NCBI GenBank assembly: GCA_949361645.1
Contig: OX442416.1
Span: forward strand, 8,128,362 to 8,192,361
Reading direction: 5' to 3'
DNA from: Spongilla lacustris
Lineage: Eukaryota > Porifera > Demospongiae > Spongillida > Spongillidae
DNA: 64,000 nucleotides
Position 1 is the first letter of the stretch; every line of letters begins with the position of its first letter. The notes beneath the pieces are model-generated. The model did not search any database. It was given only the letters and a program-made list of their open reading frames with translations, and was not told the origin of the DNA. Position numbers and translations under genes: made by a program. Positions 48,901 through 64,000 of the stretch are shown one piece after another.

Positions 48901-51900
48901 TTGTGAATATCTCAGTTTAGAAACTACAATTATGGTTTAACTTGGTTTATTGTAAACCATTCAATGGTAAATTAAATCTAATACACTTAGACATACCAAC
49001 AATATGTAAATAGATTTACTAACTAGTAATGGTTTAATTATTAATAGTCGTTATTATGATTTTAATGATACTACATGTATTGTGAATATCTCAGTTTAGA
49101 AACAACACTTATGGTTTAACATGGTTTATCATAAACCATTCAATGGTAAATTAAATCTAATACACTCAGACATCCCAGTCATATGTAAATAGATTTACCA
49201 AGTAGTGATGGTTTAATTATTAATAGTCGTTATTATGATTTTAATGATACTACATGTATTGTGAATATCTCAGTTTAGAAACAACACTTATGGTTTAACA
49301 TGGTTTATCATAAACCATTCAATGGTAAAATAAATCTAATACACTCAGACATAACACCAATATGTAAATAGATTTACTAAGTAGTAATGGTTTAATTATT
49401 AATAGTCTTTTAAATGATTTTAACGATACTACATGTATTGTGAATATCTCAGTTTAGAAACTACACTTATGGTTTAACATGGTTCATCAAAAATCATTCA
49501 ATGGTAAATTAAATCTAATACACTCAGACATACCACCTATATGTAAATAGATTTACTAATTAGTAATGGTTTAATTATTAATAGTCGTTATTATGATTTT
49601 AATGATACTACATGTATTGTGAATATCTCAGTTTAGAATCAACACTTATGGTTTAACATGGTTTATCATAAACCATTCAATGGTAAATTAAATCTAATAC
49701 ACTCAGACATCCCAGTCATATGTAAGTAGATTTACCAAGTAGTGAAGGTTTAATTATTAAAGGTCGTTATTATGATTTTAATGATACTACATGTATTGTG
49801 AATATCTCAGTTTAGAAACAACACTTATGGTTTAACATGGTTTATCATAAACCATTCAATGGTAAATTAAATCTAATACACTCAGACATACCACCTATAT
49901 GTAAATAGATTTACTAAGTAGTAATGGTTTAATTATTAATAGTCGTTAATATGATTTTATTGATACTACATGTATTGTGAATATCTCAGTTTAGAAACAA
50001 CACTTATGGTTTAACATGGTTTATCATAAACCATTTAATGGTATTTTAGATCTAATACACTCAGACATATTACCAATATGTAAATAGATTCACTAACTAG
50101 TAATGGTTTAATTATTAATAGTCGTTATTATGATTTTAATGATACTACATGTATTGTGAATATCTCAGTTTAGAAACAACACTTATGGTTTAACATGGTT
50201 TATCATAAACCATTCAATGGTGTATTAAATCTAATACACTCAGACATACCACCAATTTTTTAAATAGATTTACTAACTAGTAATGGTTTAATTATTAATA
50301 GTCGTTATTATGATTTTAATGATACTACATGTATTGTGAATATCTCAGTTTAGAAACAACACTTATGGTTTAACATGGTTTATCATAAACCATTCAATGG
50401 TAAATTAAATCTAATACACTCAGACATCCCAGTCATATGTAAATAGATTTACCAAGTAGTGATGGTTTAATTATTAATAGTCGTTATTATGATTTTAATG
50501 ATACTACATGTATTGTGAATATCTCAGTTTAGAAACAACACTTATGGTTTAACATGGTTTATCATAAACCATTCAATGGTATATTAAATCTAATACACTC
50601 AGACATACCACCAATATGTAAATAGATTTACTAACTAGTAATGGTTTAATGATTAATAGTCGTTATTATGATTTTAATGATACTACATGTATTGTGAATA
50701 TCTCAGTTTAGAAACAACACTTATGGTTTAACATGGTTTATCATAAACCATTCAATGGTAAAATAAATCTAATACACTCAGACATACCACCAATATGTAA
50801 ATAGATTTACTCACTAGTAATGGTTTAATTATTAATAGTCGTTATTATGATTTTAATGATTCTACATGTATTGTGAATATCTCAGTTTAGAAACTACAAT
50901 TATGGTTTAACTTGGTTTATTGTAAACCATTCAATGGTAAATTAAATCTAATACACTCAGACATACCAACAATATGTAAATAGATTTACTAACTAGTAAT
51001 GGTTTAATTATTAATAGTCGTTATTATGATTTTAATGATACTACATGTATTGTGAATATCTCAGTTTAGAAACAACACTTATGGTTTAACATGGTTTATC
51101 ATAAACCATTCAATGGTAAATTAAATCTAATACACTCAGACATACCACCTATATGTAAATAGATTTACTAACTAGTAATGGTTTAATTATTAATAGTCGT
51201 TATTATGATTTTAATGATTCTACATGTATTGTGAATATCTCAGTTTAGAAACTACAATTATGGTTTAACTTGGTTTATTGTAAACCATTCAATGGTAAAT
51301 TAAATCTAATACACTTAGACATACCAACAATATGTAAATAGATTTACTAACTAGTAATGGTTTAATTATTAATAGTCGTTATTATGATTTTAATGATACT
51401 ACATGTATTGTGAATATCTCAGTTTAGAAACAACACTTATGGTTTAACATGGTTTATCATAAACCATTCAATGGTAAATTAAATCTAATACTCTCAGACA
51501 TCCCAGTCATATGTAAATAGATTTACCAAGTAGTGATGGTTTAATTATTAATAGTCGTTATTATGATTTTAATGATACTACATGTATTGTGAATATCTCA
51601 GTTTAGAAACAACACTTATGGTTTAACATGGTTTATCATAAACCATTCAATGGTAAAATAAATCTAATACACTCAGACATAACACCAATATGTAAATAGA
51701 TTTACTAAGTAGTAATGGTTTAATTATTAATAGTCTTTTAAATGATTTTAACGATACTACATGTATTGTGAATATCTCAGTTTAGAAACTACACTTATGG
51801 TTTAACATGGTTCATCAAAAACCATTCAATGGTAAATTAAATCTAATACACTCAGACATACCACCTATATGTAAATAGATTTACTAATTAGTAATGGTTT

Positions 51901-54110
51901 AATTATTAATAGTCGTTATTATGATTTTAATGATACTACATGTATTGTGAATATCTCAGTTTAGAATCAACACTTATGGTTTAACATGGTTTATCATAAA
52001 CCATTCAATGGTAAATTAAATCTAATACACTCAGACATCCCAGTCATATGTAAGTAGATTTACCAAGTAGTGAAGGTTTAATTATTAAAGGTCGTTATTA
52101 TGATTTTAATGATACTACATGTATTGTGAATATCTCAGTTTAGAAACAACACTTATGGTTTAACATGGTTTATCATAAACCATTCAATGGTAAATTAAAT
52201 CTAATACACTCAGACATACCACCTATATGTAAATAGATTTACTAAGTAGTAATGGTTTAATTATTAATAGTCGTTAATATGATTTTATTGATACTACATG
52301 TATTGTGAATATCTCAGTTTAGAAACAACACTTATGGTTTAACATGGTTTATCATAAACCATTTAATGGTATTTTAAATCTAATACACTCAGACATATTA
52401 CCAATATGTAAATAGATTCACTAACTAGTAATGGTTTAATTATTAATAGTCGTTATTATGATTTTAATGATACTACATGTATTGTGAATATCTCAGTTTA
52501 GAAACAACACTTATGGTTTAACATGGTTTATCATAAACCATTCAATGGTGTATTAAATCTAATACACTCAGACATACCACCAATTTTTTAAATAGATTTA
52601 CTAACTAGTAATGGTTTAATTATTAATAGTCGTTATTATGATTTTAATGATACTACATGTATTGTGAATATCTCAGTTTAGAAACAACACTTATGGTTTA
52701 ACATGGTTTATCATAAACCATTCAATGGTAAATTAAATCTAATACACTCAGACATCCCAGTCATATGTAAATAGATTTACCAAGTAGTGATGGTTTAATT
52801 ATTAATAGTCGTTATTATGATTTTAATGATACTACATGTATTGTGAATATCTCAGTTTAGAAACAACACTTATGGTTTAACATGGTTTATCATAAACCAT
52901 TCAATGGTATATTAAATCTAATACACTCAGACATACCACCAATATGTAAATAGATTTACTAACTAGTAATGGTTTAATTATTAATAGTCGTTATTATGAT
53001 TTTAATGATACTACATGTATTGTGAATATCTCAGTTTAGAAACAACACTTATGGTTTAACATGGTTTATCATAAACCATTCAATGGTAAAATAAATCTAA
53101 TACACTCAGACATACCACCAATATGTAAATAGATTTACTCACTAGTAATGGTTTAATTATTATTAGTCGTTATTATGATTTTAATGATTCTACATGTATT
53201 GTGAATATCTCAGTTTAGAAACTACAATTATGGTTTAACTTGGTTTATTGTAAACCATTCAATGGTAAATTAAATCTAATACACTCAGACATACCAACAA
53301 TATGTAAATAGATTTACTAACTAGTAATGGTTTAATTATTAATAGTCGTTATTATGATTTTAATGATACTACATGTATTGTGAATATCTCAGTTTAGAAA
53401 CAACACTTATGGTTTAACATGGTTTATCATAAACCATTCAATGGTAAATTAAATCTAATACACTCAGACATACCACCTATATGTAAATAGATTTACTAAC
53501 TAGTAATGGTTTAATTATTAATAGTCGTTATTATGATTTTAATGATTCTACATGTATTGTGAATATCTCAGTTTAGAAACTACAATTATGGTTTAACTTG
53601 GTTTATTGTAAACCATTCAATGGTAAATTAAATCTAATACACTTAGACATACCAACAATATGTAAATAGATTTACTAACTAGTAATGGTTTAATTATTAA
53701 TAGTCGTTATTATGATTTTAATGATACTACATGTATTGTGAATATCTCAGTTTAGAAACAACACTTATGGTTTAACATGGTTTATCATAAACCATTCAAT
53801 GGTAAATTAAATCTAATACACTCAGACATCCCAGTCATATGTAAATAGATTTACCAAGTAGTGATGGTTTAATTATTAATAGTCGTTATTATGATTTTAA
53901 TGATACTACATGTATTGTGAATATCTCAGTTTAGAAACAACACTTATGGTTTAACATGGTTTATCATAAACCATTCAATGGTAAAATAAATCTAATACAC
54001 TCAGACATAACACCAATATGTAAATAGATTTACTAAGTAGTAATGGTTTAATTATTAATAGTCTTTTAAATGATTTTAACGATACTACATGTATTGTGAA
54101 TATCTCAGTT
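45910..54110 (+). repeat. 2328-bp (13-unit) higher-order repeat, about 3.5 copies
   Basis: AGTCTTTTAAATG lies at 47076, 49404, 51732 and 54060, each 2328 bp apart (13 x 179 + 1). ACTCACTAGTAATGG lies at 46153, 48481, 50809 and 53137, also 2328 bp apart. Only a few scattered substitutions separate copies, such as GATTAATAG near 50650. Confidence 0.9.
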
Positions 54111-57100
54111 TAGAAACAACACTTATGGTTTAACATGGTTTATCATAAACCATTTAATGGTATTTTAAATCTAATACACTCAGACATATTACCAATATGT
54201 AAATAGATTCACTAACTAGTAATGGTTTAATTATTAATAGTCGTTATTATGATTTTAATGATACTACATGTATTGTGAATATATCAGTTTAGAAACAACA
54301 CTTATGGTTTAACATGGTTTATCATAAACCATTCAATGGTGTATTAAATCTAATACACTCAGACATACCACCAATTTTTTAAATAGATTTACTAACTAGT
54401 AATGGTTTAATTATTAATAGTCGTTATTATGATTTTAATGATACTACATGTATTGTGAATATCTCAGTTTAGAAACAACACTTATGGTTTAACATGGTTT
54501 ATCATAAACCATTCAATGGTAAATTAAATCTAATACACTCAGACATCCCAGTCATATGTAAATAGATTTACCAAGTAGTGATGGTTTAATTATTAATAGT
54601 CGTTATTATGATTTTAATGATACTACATGTATTGTGAATATCTCAGTTTAGAAACAACACTTATGGTTTAACATGGTTTATCATAAACCATTCAATGGTA
54701 TATTAAATCTAATACACTCAGACATACCACCAATATGTAAATAGATTTACTAACTAGTAATGGTTTAATTATTAATAGTCGTTATTATGATTTTAATGAT
54801 ACTACATGTATTGTGAATATCTCAGTTTAGAAACAACACTTATGGTTTAACATGGTTTATCATAAACCATTCAATGGTAAAATAAATCTAATACACTCAG
54901 ACATACCACCAATATGTAAATAGATTTACTCACTAGTAATGGTTTAATTATTATTAGTCGTTATTATGATTTTAATGATTCTACATGTATTGTGAATATC
55001 TCAGTTTAGAAACTACAATTATGGTTTAACTTGGTTTATTGTAAACCATTCAATGGTAAATTAAATCTAATACACTCAGACATACCAACAATATGTAAAT
55101 AGATTTACTAACTAGTAATGGTTTAATTATTAATAGTCGTTATTATGATTTTAATGATACTACATGTATTGTGAATATCTCAGTTTAGAAACAACACTTA
55201 TGGTTTAACATGGTTTATCATAAACCATTCAATGGTAAATTAAATCTAATACACTCAGACATACCACCTATATGTAAATAGATTTACTAACTAGTAATGG
55301 TTTAATTATTAATAGTCGTTATTATGATTTTAATGATTCTACATGTATTGTGAATATCTCAGTTTAGAAACTACAATTATGGTTTAACTTGGTTTATTGT
55401 AAACCATTCAATGGTAAATTAAATCTAATACACTTAGACATACCAACAATATGTAAATAGATTTACTAACTAGTAATGGTTTAATTATTAATAGTCGTTA
55501 TTATGATTTTAATGATACTACATGTATTGTGAATATCTCAGTTTAGAAACAACACTTATGGTTTAACATGGTTTATCATAAACCATTCAATGGTAAATTA
55601 AATCTAATACACTCAGACATCCCAGTCATATGTAAATAGATTTACCAAGTAGTGATGGTTTAATTATTAATAGTCGTTATTATGATTTTAATGATACTAC
55701 ATGTATTGTGAATATCTCAGTTTAGAAACAACACTTATGGTTTAACATGGTTTATCATAAACCATTCAATGGTAAAATAAATCTAATACACTCAGACATA
55801 ACACCAATATGTAAATAGATTTACTAAGTAGTAATGGTTTAATTATTAATAGTCTTTTAAATGATTTTAACGATACTACATGTATTGTGAATATCTCAGT
55901 TTAGAAACAACACTTATGGTTTAACATGGTTTATCATAAACCATTTAATGGTATTTTAAATCTAATACACTCAGACATATTACCAATATGTAAATAGATT
56001 CACTAACTAGTAATGGTTTAATTATTAATAGTCGTTATTATGATTTTAATGATACTACATGTATTGTGAATATATCAGTTTAGAAACAACACTTATGGTT
56101 TAACATGGTTTATCATAAACCATTCAATGGTGTATTAAATCTAATACACTCAGACATACCACCAATTTTTTAAATAGATTTACTAACTAGTAATGGTTTA
56201 ATTATTAATAGTCGTTATTATGATTTTAATGATACTACATGTATTGTGAATATCTCAGTTTAGAAACAACACTTATGGTTTAACATGGTTTATCATAAAC
56301 CATTCAATGGTAAATTAAATCTAATACACTCAGACATCCCAGTCATATGTAAATAGATTTACCAAGTAGTGATGGTTTAATTATTAATAGTCGTTATTAT
56401 GATTTTAATGATACTACATGTATTGTGAATATCTCAGTTTAGAAACAACACTTATGGTTTAACATGGTTTATCATAAACCATTCAATGGTATATTAAATC
56501 TAATACACTCAGACATACCACCAATATGTAAATAGATTTACTAACTAGTAATGGTTTAATTATTAATAGTCGTTATTATGATTTTAATGATACTACATGT
56601 ATTGTGAATATCTCAGTTTAGAAACAACACTTATGGTTTAACATGGTTTATCATAAACCATTCAATGGTAAAATAAATCTAATACACTCAGACATACCAC
56701 CAATATGTAAATAGATTTACTCACTAGTAATGGTTTAATTATTAATAGTCGTTATTATGATTTTAATGATTCTACATGTATTGTGAATATCTCAGTTTAG
56801 AAACTACAATTTTGGTTTAACTTGGTTTATTGTAAACCATTCAATGGTAAATTAAATCTAATACACTCAGACATACCAACAATATGTAAATAGATTTACT
56901 AACTAGTAATGGTTTAATTATTAATAGTCGTTATTATGATTTTAATGATACTACATGTATTGTGAATATCTCAGTTTAGAAACAACACTTATGGTTTAAC
57001 ATGGTTTATCATAAACCATTCAATGGTAAATTAAATCTAATACACTCAGACATACCACCTATATGTAAATAAATTTACTAACTAGTAATGGTTTAATTAT

Positions 57101-57692
57101 TAATAGTCGTTATTATGATTTTAATGATTCTACATGTATTGTGAATATCTCAGTTTAGAAACTACAATTATGGTTTAACTTGGTTTATTGTAAACCATTC
57201 AATGGTAAATTAAATCTAATACACTTAGACATACCAACAATATGTAAATAGATTTACTAACTAGTAATGGTTTAATTATTAATAGTCGTTATTATGATTT
57301 TAATGATACTACATGTATTGTGAATATCTCAGTTTAGAAACAACACTTATGGTTTAACATGGTTTATCATAAACCATTCAATGGTAAATTAAATCTAATA
57401 CACTCAGACATCCCAGTCATATGTAAATAGATTTACCAAGTAGTGATGGTTTAATTATTAATAGTCGTTATTATGATTTTAATGATACTACATGTATTGT
57501 GAATATCTCAGTTTAGAAACAACACTTATGGTTTAACATGGTTTATCATAAACCATTCAATGGTAAAATAAATCTAATACACTCAGACATAACACCAATA
57601 TGTAAATAGATTTACTAAGTAGTAATGGTTTAATTATTAATAGTCTTTTAAATGATTTTAACGATACTACATGTATTGTGAATATCTCAGTT
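52320..57692 (+). repeat. 1791-bp (10-unit) higher-order repeat, three copies
   Basis: AGTCTTTTAAATG at 54060, 55851 and 57642, and ACTCACTAG at 53137, 54928 and 56719, are all 1791 bp apart. The block equals the 2328-bp HOR with three units removed. After AGTCTTTTAAATG, the first two copies jump to the CATTTAATGGTATTTTAAATC unit, skipping the units that normally come between. Confidence 0.85.
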
Positions 57693-60600
57693 TAGAAACT
57701 ACACTTATGGTTTAACATGGTTCATCAAAAACCATTCAATGGTAAATTAAATCTAATACACTCAGACATACCACCTATATGTAAATAGATTTACTAATTA
57801 GTAATGGTTTAATTATTAAAGGTCGTTATTATGATTTTAATGATACTACATGTATTGTGAATATCTCAGTTTAGAAACAACACTTATGGTTTAACATGGT
57901 TTATCATAAACCATTTAATGGTATTTTAAATCTAATACACTCAGACATACCACCTATATGTAAATAGATTCACTAACTAGTAATGGTTTAATTATTAATA
58001 GTCGTTATTATGATTTTAATGATACTACATGTATTGTGAATATCTCAGTTTAGAAACAACACTTATGGTTTAACATGGTTTATCATAAACCATTCAATGG
58101 TGTATTAAATCTAATACACTCAGACATACCACCAATTTTTTAAATAGATTTACTAACTAGTAATGGTTTAATTATTAATAGTCGTTATTATGATTTTAAT
58201 GATACTACATGTATTGTGAATATCTCAGTTTAGAAACAACACTTATGGTTTAACATGGTTTATCATAAACCATTCAATGGTAAATTAAATCTAATACACT
58301 CAGACATCCCAGTCATATGTAAATAGATTTACCAAGTAGTGATGGTTTAATTATTAATAGTCGTTATTATGATTTTAATGATACTACATGTATTGTGAAT
58401 ATCTCAGTTTAGAAACAACACTTATGGTTTAACATGGTTTATCATAAACCATTCAATGGTAAAATAAATCTAATACACTCAGACATACCACCAATATGTA
58501 AATAGATTTACTCACTAGTAATGGTTTAATTATTAATAGTCTTTTAAATGATTTTAACGATACTACACGTATTGTGAATATCTCAGTTTAGAAACAACGC
58601 TTATGGTTTAACATGGTTTATCATAAACCATTCAATGGTAAATTAAATCTAATACACTCAGACATACCATCTATATGTAAATACATTTACTAACTAGTAA
58701 TGGTTTAATTATTAATAGTCGTTATTATGATTTTAATGATACTACATGTATTGTGAATATCTCAGTTTAGAAACAACACTTATGGTTTAACATGGTTTAT
58801 CATAAACCATTCAATGGTAAATTAAATCTAATACACTCAGACATCCCAGTCATATGTAAATAGATTTACCAAGTAGTGATGGTTTAATTATTAATAGTCG
58901 TTATTATGATTTTAATGATACTACATGTATTGTGAATATCTCAGTTTAGAAACAACACTTATGGTTTAACATGGTTTATCATAAACCATTCAATGGTATA
59001 TTAAATCTAATACACTCAGACATACCACCAATATGTAAATAGATTTACTAACTAGTAATGGTTTAATTATTAATAGTCGTTATTATGATTTTAATGATAC
59101 TACATGTATTGTGAATATCTCAGTTTAGAAACAACACTTATGGTTTAACATGGTTTATCATAAACCATTCAATGGTAAAATAAATCTAATACACTCAGAC
59201 ATACCACCAATATGTAAATAGATTTACTCACTAGTAATGGTTTAATTATTAATAGTCGTTATTATGATTTTAATGATTCTACATGTATTGTGAATATCTC
59301 AGTTTAGAAACTACAATTATGGTTTAACTTGGTTTATTGTAAACCATTCAATGGTAAATTAAATCTAATACACTCAGACATACCAACAATATGTAAATAG
59401 ATTTACTAACTAGTAATGGTTTAATTATTAATAGTCGTTATTATGATTTTAATGATACTACATGTATTGTGAATATCTCAGTTTAGAAACAACACTTATG
59501 GTTTAACATGGTTTATCATAAACCATTCAATGGTAAATTAAATCTAATACACTCAGACATACCACCTATATGTAAATAAATTTACTAACTAGTAATGGTT
59601 TAATTATTAATAGTCGTTATTATGATTTTAATGATTCTACATGTATTGTGAATATCTCAGTTTAGAAACTACAATTATGGTTTAACTTGGTTTATTGTAA
59701 ACCATTCAATGGTAAATTAAATCTAATACACTTAGACATACCAACAATATGTAAATAGATTTACTAACTAGTAATGGTTTAATTATTAATAGTCGTTATT
59801 ATGATTTTAATGATACTACATGTATTGTGAATATCTCAGTTTAGAAACAACACTTATGGTTTAACATGGTTTATCATAAACCATTCAATGGTAAATTAAA
59901 TCTAATACACTCAGACATCCCAGTCATATGTAAATAGATTTACCAAGTAGTGATGGTTTAATTATTAATAGTCGTTATTATGATTTTAATGATACTACAT
60001 GTATTGTGAATATCTCAGTTTAGAAACAACACTTATGGTTTAACATGGTTTATCATAAACCATTCAATGGTAAAATAAATCTAATACACTCAGACATAAC
60101 ACCAATATGTAAATAGATTTACTAAGTAGTAATGGTTTAATTATTAATAGTCTTTTAAATGATTTTAACGATACTACATGTATTGTGAATATCTCAGTTT
60201 AGAAACTACACTTATGGTTTAACATGGTTCATCAAAAACCATTCAATGGTAAATTAAATCTAATACACTCAGACATACCACCTATATGTAAATAGATTTA
60301 CTAATTAGTAATGGTTTAATTATTAAAGGTCGTTATTATGATTTTAATGATACTACATGTATTGTGAATATCTCAGTTTAGAAACAACACTTATGGTTTA
60401 ACATGGTTTATCATAAACCATTTAATGGTATTTTAAATCTAATACACTCAGACATACCACCTATATGTAAATAGATTCACTAACTAGTAATGGTTTAATT
60501 ATTAATAGTCGTTATTATGATTTTAATGATACTACATGTATTGTGAATATCTCAGTTTAGAAACAACACTTATGGTTTAACATGGTTTATCATAAACCAT

Positions 60601-63600
60601 TCAATGGTGTATTAAATCTAATACACTCAGACATACCACCAATTTTTTAAATAGATTTACTAACTAGTAATGGTTTAATTATTAATAGTCGTTATTATGA
60701 TTTTAATGATACTACATGTATTGTGAATATCTCAGTTTAGAAACAACACTTATGGTTTAACATGGTTTATCATAAACCATTCAATGGTAAATTAAATCTA
60801 ATACACTCAGACATCCCAGTCATATGTAAATAGATTTACCAAGTAGTGATGGTTTAATTATTAATAGTCGTTATTATGATTTTAATGATACTACATGTAT
60901 TGTGAATATCTCAGTTTAGAAACAACACTTATGGTTTAACATGGTTTATCATAAACCATTCAATGGTAAAATAAATCTAATACACTCAGACATAACACCA
61001 ATATGTAAATAGATTTACTAAGTAGTAATGGTTTAATTATTAATAGTCTTTTAAATGATTTTAACGATACTACATGTATTGTGAATATCTCAGTTTAGAA
61101 ACTACACTTATCGTTTAACATGGTTCATCAAAAACCATTCAATGGTAAATTAAATCTAATACACTCAGACATACCACCTATATGTAAATAGATTTACTAA
61201 TTAGTAATGGTTTAATTATTAAAGGTCGTTATTATGATTTTAATGATACTACATGTATTGTGAATATCTCAGTTTAGAAACAACACTTATGGTTTAACAT
61301 GGTTTATCATAAACCATTTAATGGTATTTTAAATCTAATACACTCAGACATACCACCTATATGTAAATAGATTCACTAACTAGTAATGGTTTAATTATTA
61401 ATAGTCGTTATTATGATTTTAATGATACTACATGTATTGTGAATATCTCAGTTTAGAAACAACACTTATGGTTTAACATGGTTTATCATAAACCATTCAA
61501 TGGTGTATTAAATCTAATACACTCAGACATACCACCAATTTTTTAAATAGATTTACTAACTAGTAATGGTTTAATTATTAATAGTCGTTATTATGATTTT
61601 AATGATACTACATGTATTGTGAATATCTCAGTTTAGAAACAACACTTATGGTTTAACATGGTTTATCATAAACCATTCAATGGTAAATTAAATCTAATAC
61701 ACTCAGACATCCCAGTCATATGTAAATAGATTTACCAAGTAGTGATGGTTTAATTATTAATAGTCGTTATTATGATTTTAATGATACTACATGTATTGTG
61801 AATATCTCAGTTTAGAAACAACACTTATGGTTTAACATGGTTTATCATAAACCATTCAATGGTAAAATAAATCTAATACACTCAGACATACCACCAATAT
61901 GTAAATAGATTTACTCACTAGTAATGGTTTAATTATTAATAGTCTTTTAAATGATTTTAACGATACTACACGTATTGTGAATATCTCAGTTTAGAAACAA
62001 CGCTTATGGTTTAACATGGTTTATCATAAACCATTCAATGGTAAATTAAATCTAATACACTCAGACATACCATCTATATGTAAATACATTTACTAACTAG
62101 TAATGGTTTAATTATTAATAGTCGTTATTATGATTTTAATGATACTACATGTATTGTGAATATCTCAGTTTAGAAACAACACTTATGGTTTAACATGGTT
62201 TATCATAAACCATTCAATGGTAAATTAAATCTAATACACTCAGACATCCCAGTCATATGTAAATAGATTTACCAAGTAGTGATGGTTTAATTATTAATAG
62301 TCGTTATTATGATTTTAATGATACTACATGTATTGTGAATATCTCAGTTTAGAAACAACACTTATGGTTTAACATGGTTTATCATAAACCATTCAATGGT
62401 ATATTAAATCTAATACACTCAGACATACCACCAATATGTAAATAGATTTACTAACTAGTAATGGTTTAATTATTAATAGTCGTTATTATGATTTTAATGA
62501 TACTACATGTATTGTGAATATCTCAGTTTAGAAACAACACTTATGGTTTAACATGGTTTATCATAAACCATTCAATGGTAAAATAAATCTAATACACTCA
62601 GACATACCACCAATATGTAAATAGATTTACTCACTAGTAATGGTTTAATTATTAATAGTCGTTATTATGATTTTAATGATTCTACATGTATTGTGAATAT
62701 CTCAGTTTAGAAACTACAATTATGGTTTAACTTGGTTTATTGTAAACCATTCAATGGTAAATTAAATCTAATACACTCAGACATACCAACAATATGTAAA
62801 TAGATTTACTAACTAGTAATGGTTTAATTATTAATAGTCGTTATTATGATTTTAATGATACTACATGTATTGTGAATATCTCAGTTTAGAAACAACACTT
62901 ATGGTTTAACATGGTTTATCATAAACCATTCAATGGTAAATTAAATCTAATACACTCAGACATACCACCTATATGTAAATAAATTTACTAACTAGTAATG
63001 GTTTAATTATTAATAGTCGTTATTATGATTTTAATGATTCTACATGTATTGTGAATATCTCAGTTTAGAAACTACAATTATGGTTTAACTTGGTTTATTG
63101 TAAACCATTCAATGGTAAATTAAATCTAATACACTTAGACATACCAACAATATGTAAATAGATTTACTAACTAGTAATGGTTTAATTATTAATAGTCGTT
63201 ATTATGATTTTAATGATACTACATGTATTGTGAATATCTCAGTTTAGAAACAACACTTATGGTTTAACATGGTTTATCATAAACCATTCAATGGTAAATT
63301 AAATCTAATACACTCAGACATCCCAGTCATATGTAAATAGATTTACCAAGTAGTGATGGTTTAATTATTAATAGTCGTTATTATGATTTTAATGATACTA
63401 CATGTATTGTGAATATCTCAGTTTAGAAACAACACTTATGGTTTAACATGGTTTATCATAAACCATTCAATGGTAAAATAAATCTAATACACTCAGACAT
63501 AACACCAATATGTAAATAGATTTACTAAGTAGTAATGGTTTAATTATTAATAGTCTTTTAAATGATTTTAACGATACTACATGTATTGTGAATATCTCAG

Positions 63601-64000
63601 TTTAGAAACTACACTTATGGTTTAACATGGTTCATCAAAAACCATTCAATGGTAAATTAAATCTAATACACTCAGACATACCACCTATATGTAAATAGAT
63701 TTACTAATTAGTAATGGTTTAATTATTAAAGGTCGTTATTATGATTTTAATGATACTACATGTATTGTGAATATCTCAGTTTAGAAACAACACTTATGGT
63801 TTAACATGGTTTATCATAAACCATTTAATGGTATTTTAAATCTAATACACTCAGACATACCACCTATATGTAAATAGATTCACTAACTAGTAATGGTTTA
63901 ATTATTAATAGTCGTTATTATGATTTTAATGATACTACATGTATTGTGAATATCTCAGTTTAGAAACAACACTTATGGTTTAACATGGTTTATCATAAAC
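57255..64000 (+). repeat. 3403-bp (19-unit) higher-order repeat, one full and one near-full copy
   Basis: Landmarks shift by 3403 bp: AGTCTTTTAAATG 57642 and 61045, 58538 and 61941, 60149 and 63552; ACTCACTAG 59226 and 62629. The second copy runs off the window. Inside each copy part of the 13-unit block recurs, so it is a compound of earlier HORs. Confidence 0.85.

Larger units (their letters stand above)
45815..64000 (+). repeat. Main 179-bp satellite array, forward orientation, second domain
   Basis: About 100 further units with the same order of blocks as the first domain, continuing past the window end. Two unit types alternate: one with CATACCACC/AACAATATG and ACTAACTAGTAATGG, one with CATCCCAGTCATATG and ACCAAGTAGTGATGG. 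Domain-specific variants such as AATAGTCTTTTAAATG, CCAATTTTTTAAATAG and ACTACAATTATGG allow higher-order periods to be read. Confidence 0.95.

Noticed and set aside
16736..64000. CRISPR-like array, because of regular repeats
   Set aside because: Units are 179 bp and fully tandem, with no short repeats separated by unique spacers, and the context is animal nuclear DNA.

Overview
The window is eukaryotic, metazoan and non-microbial. The left edge holds spliced exons of an animal gene with ~1.2 kb introns. The rest is a large tandem satellite array invaded by retroelements and one DNA-transposon-like element. The AT-rich flank is dense in the palindrome TACATGTA, and the element families are common in marine invertebrates. 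A sponge or cnidarian would fit, but species cannot be fixed from this sequence.

Layout. (1) 1-2454 is unique sequence. It holds the last two exons of a 2-hydroxyacyl-CoA lyase gene (HACL1-like, + strand), ending in the peroxisomal signal SKL. A probable terminal exon of a convergent minus-strand gene lies at 1893-2105. (2) From about 2455 to the end is a ~179-bp satellite. It is degenerate and forward at 2455-2690, reversed at 2691-6218 and 15485-16735, then forward from 16736 to 64000. (3) The reversed part is interrupted at 6219-15484 by a Penelope-like retroelement (PLE) in partial tandem arrangement. This has ~1.6 kb pseudo-LTRs carrying ORF1, an RT plus GIY-YIG ORF, and a degenerate hammerhead-like RNA motif. 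(4) The PLE RT ORF is itself split by a ~3.0 kb near-perfect palindrome (8483-11473). Each arm carries the 3' part of a transposase-like gene, and a 4-bp target duplication (AGAA) flanks it. (5) The forward array is interrupted at 44033-45814 by a 5'-truncated LINE with a REL-type endonuclease domain, an uninterrupted reading frame and a perfect 10-bp target duplication.

The satellite is organised into nested higher-order repeats (HORs): periods of 3401, 2517 and 9699 bp before the LINE, and 2328, 1791 and 3403 bp after it. This is the pattern left by repeated unequal exchange, as in pericentromeric or heterochromatic arrays.

Order of events read from the nesting: satellite, then PLE insertion, then palindrome insertion into the PLE. 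The LINE insertion is separate and looks young. No bacterial operon, CRISPR, tRNA or rRNA was seen. The least ordinary items are the palindromic element and the HOR architecture.
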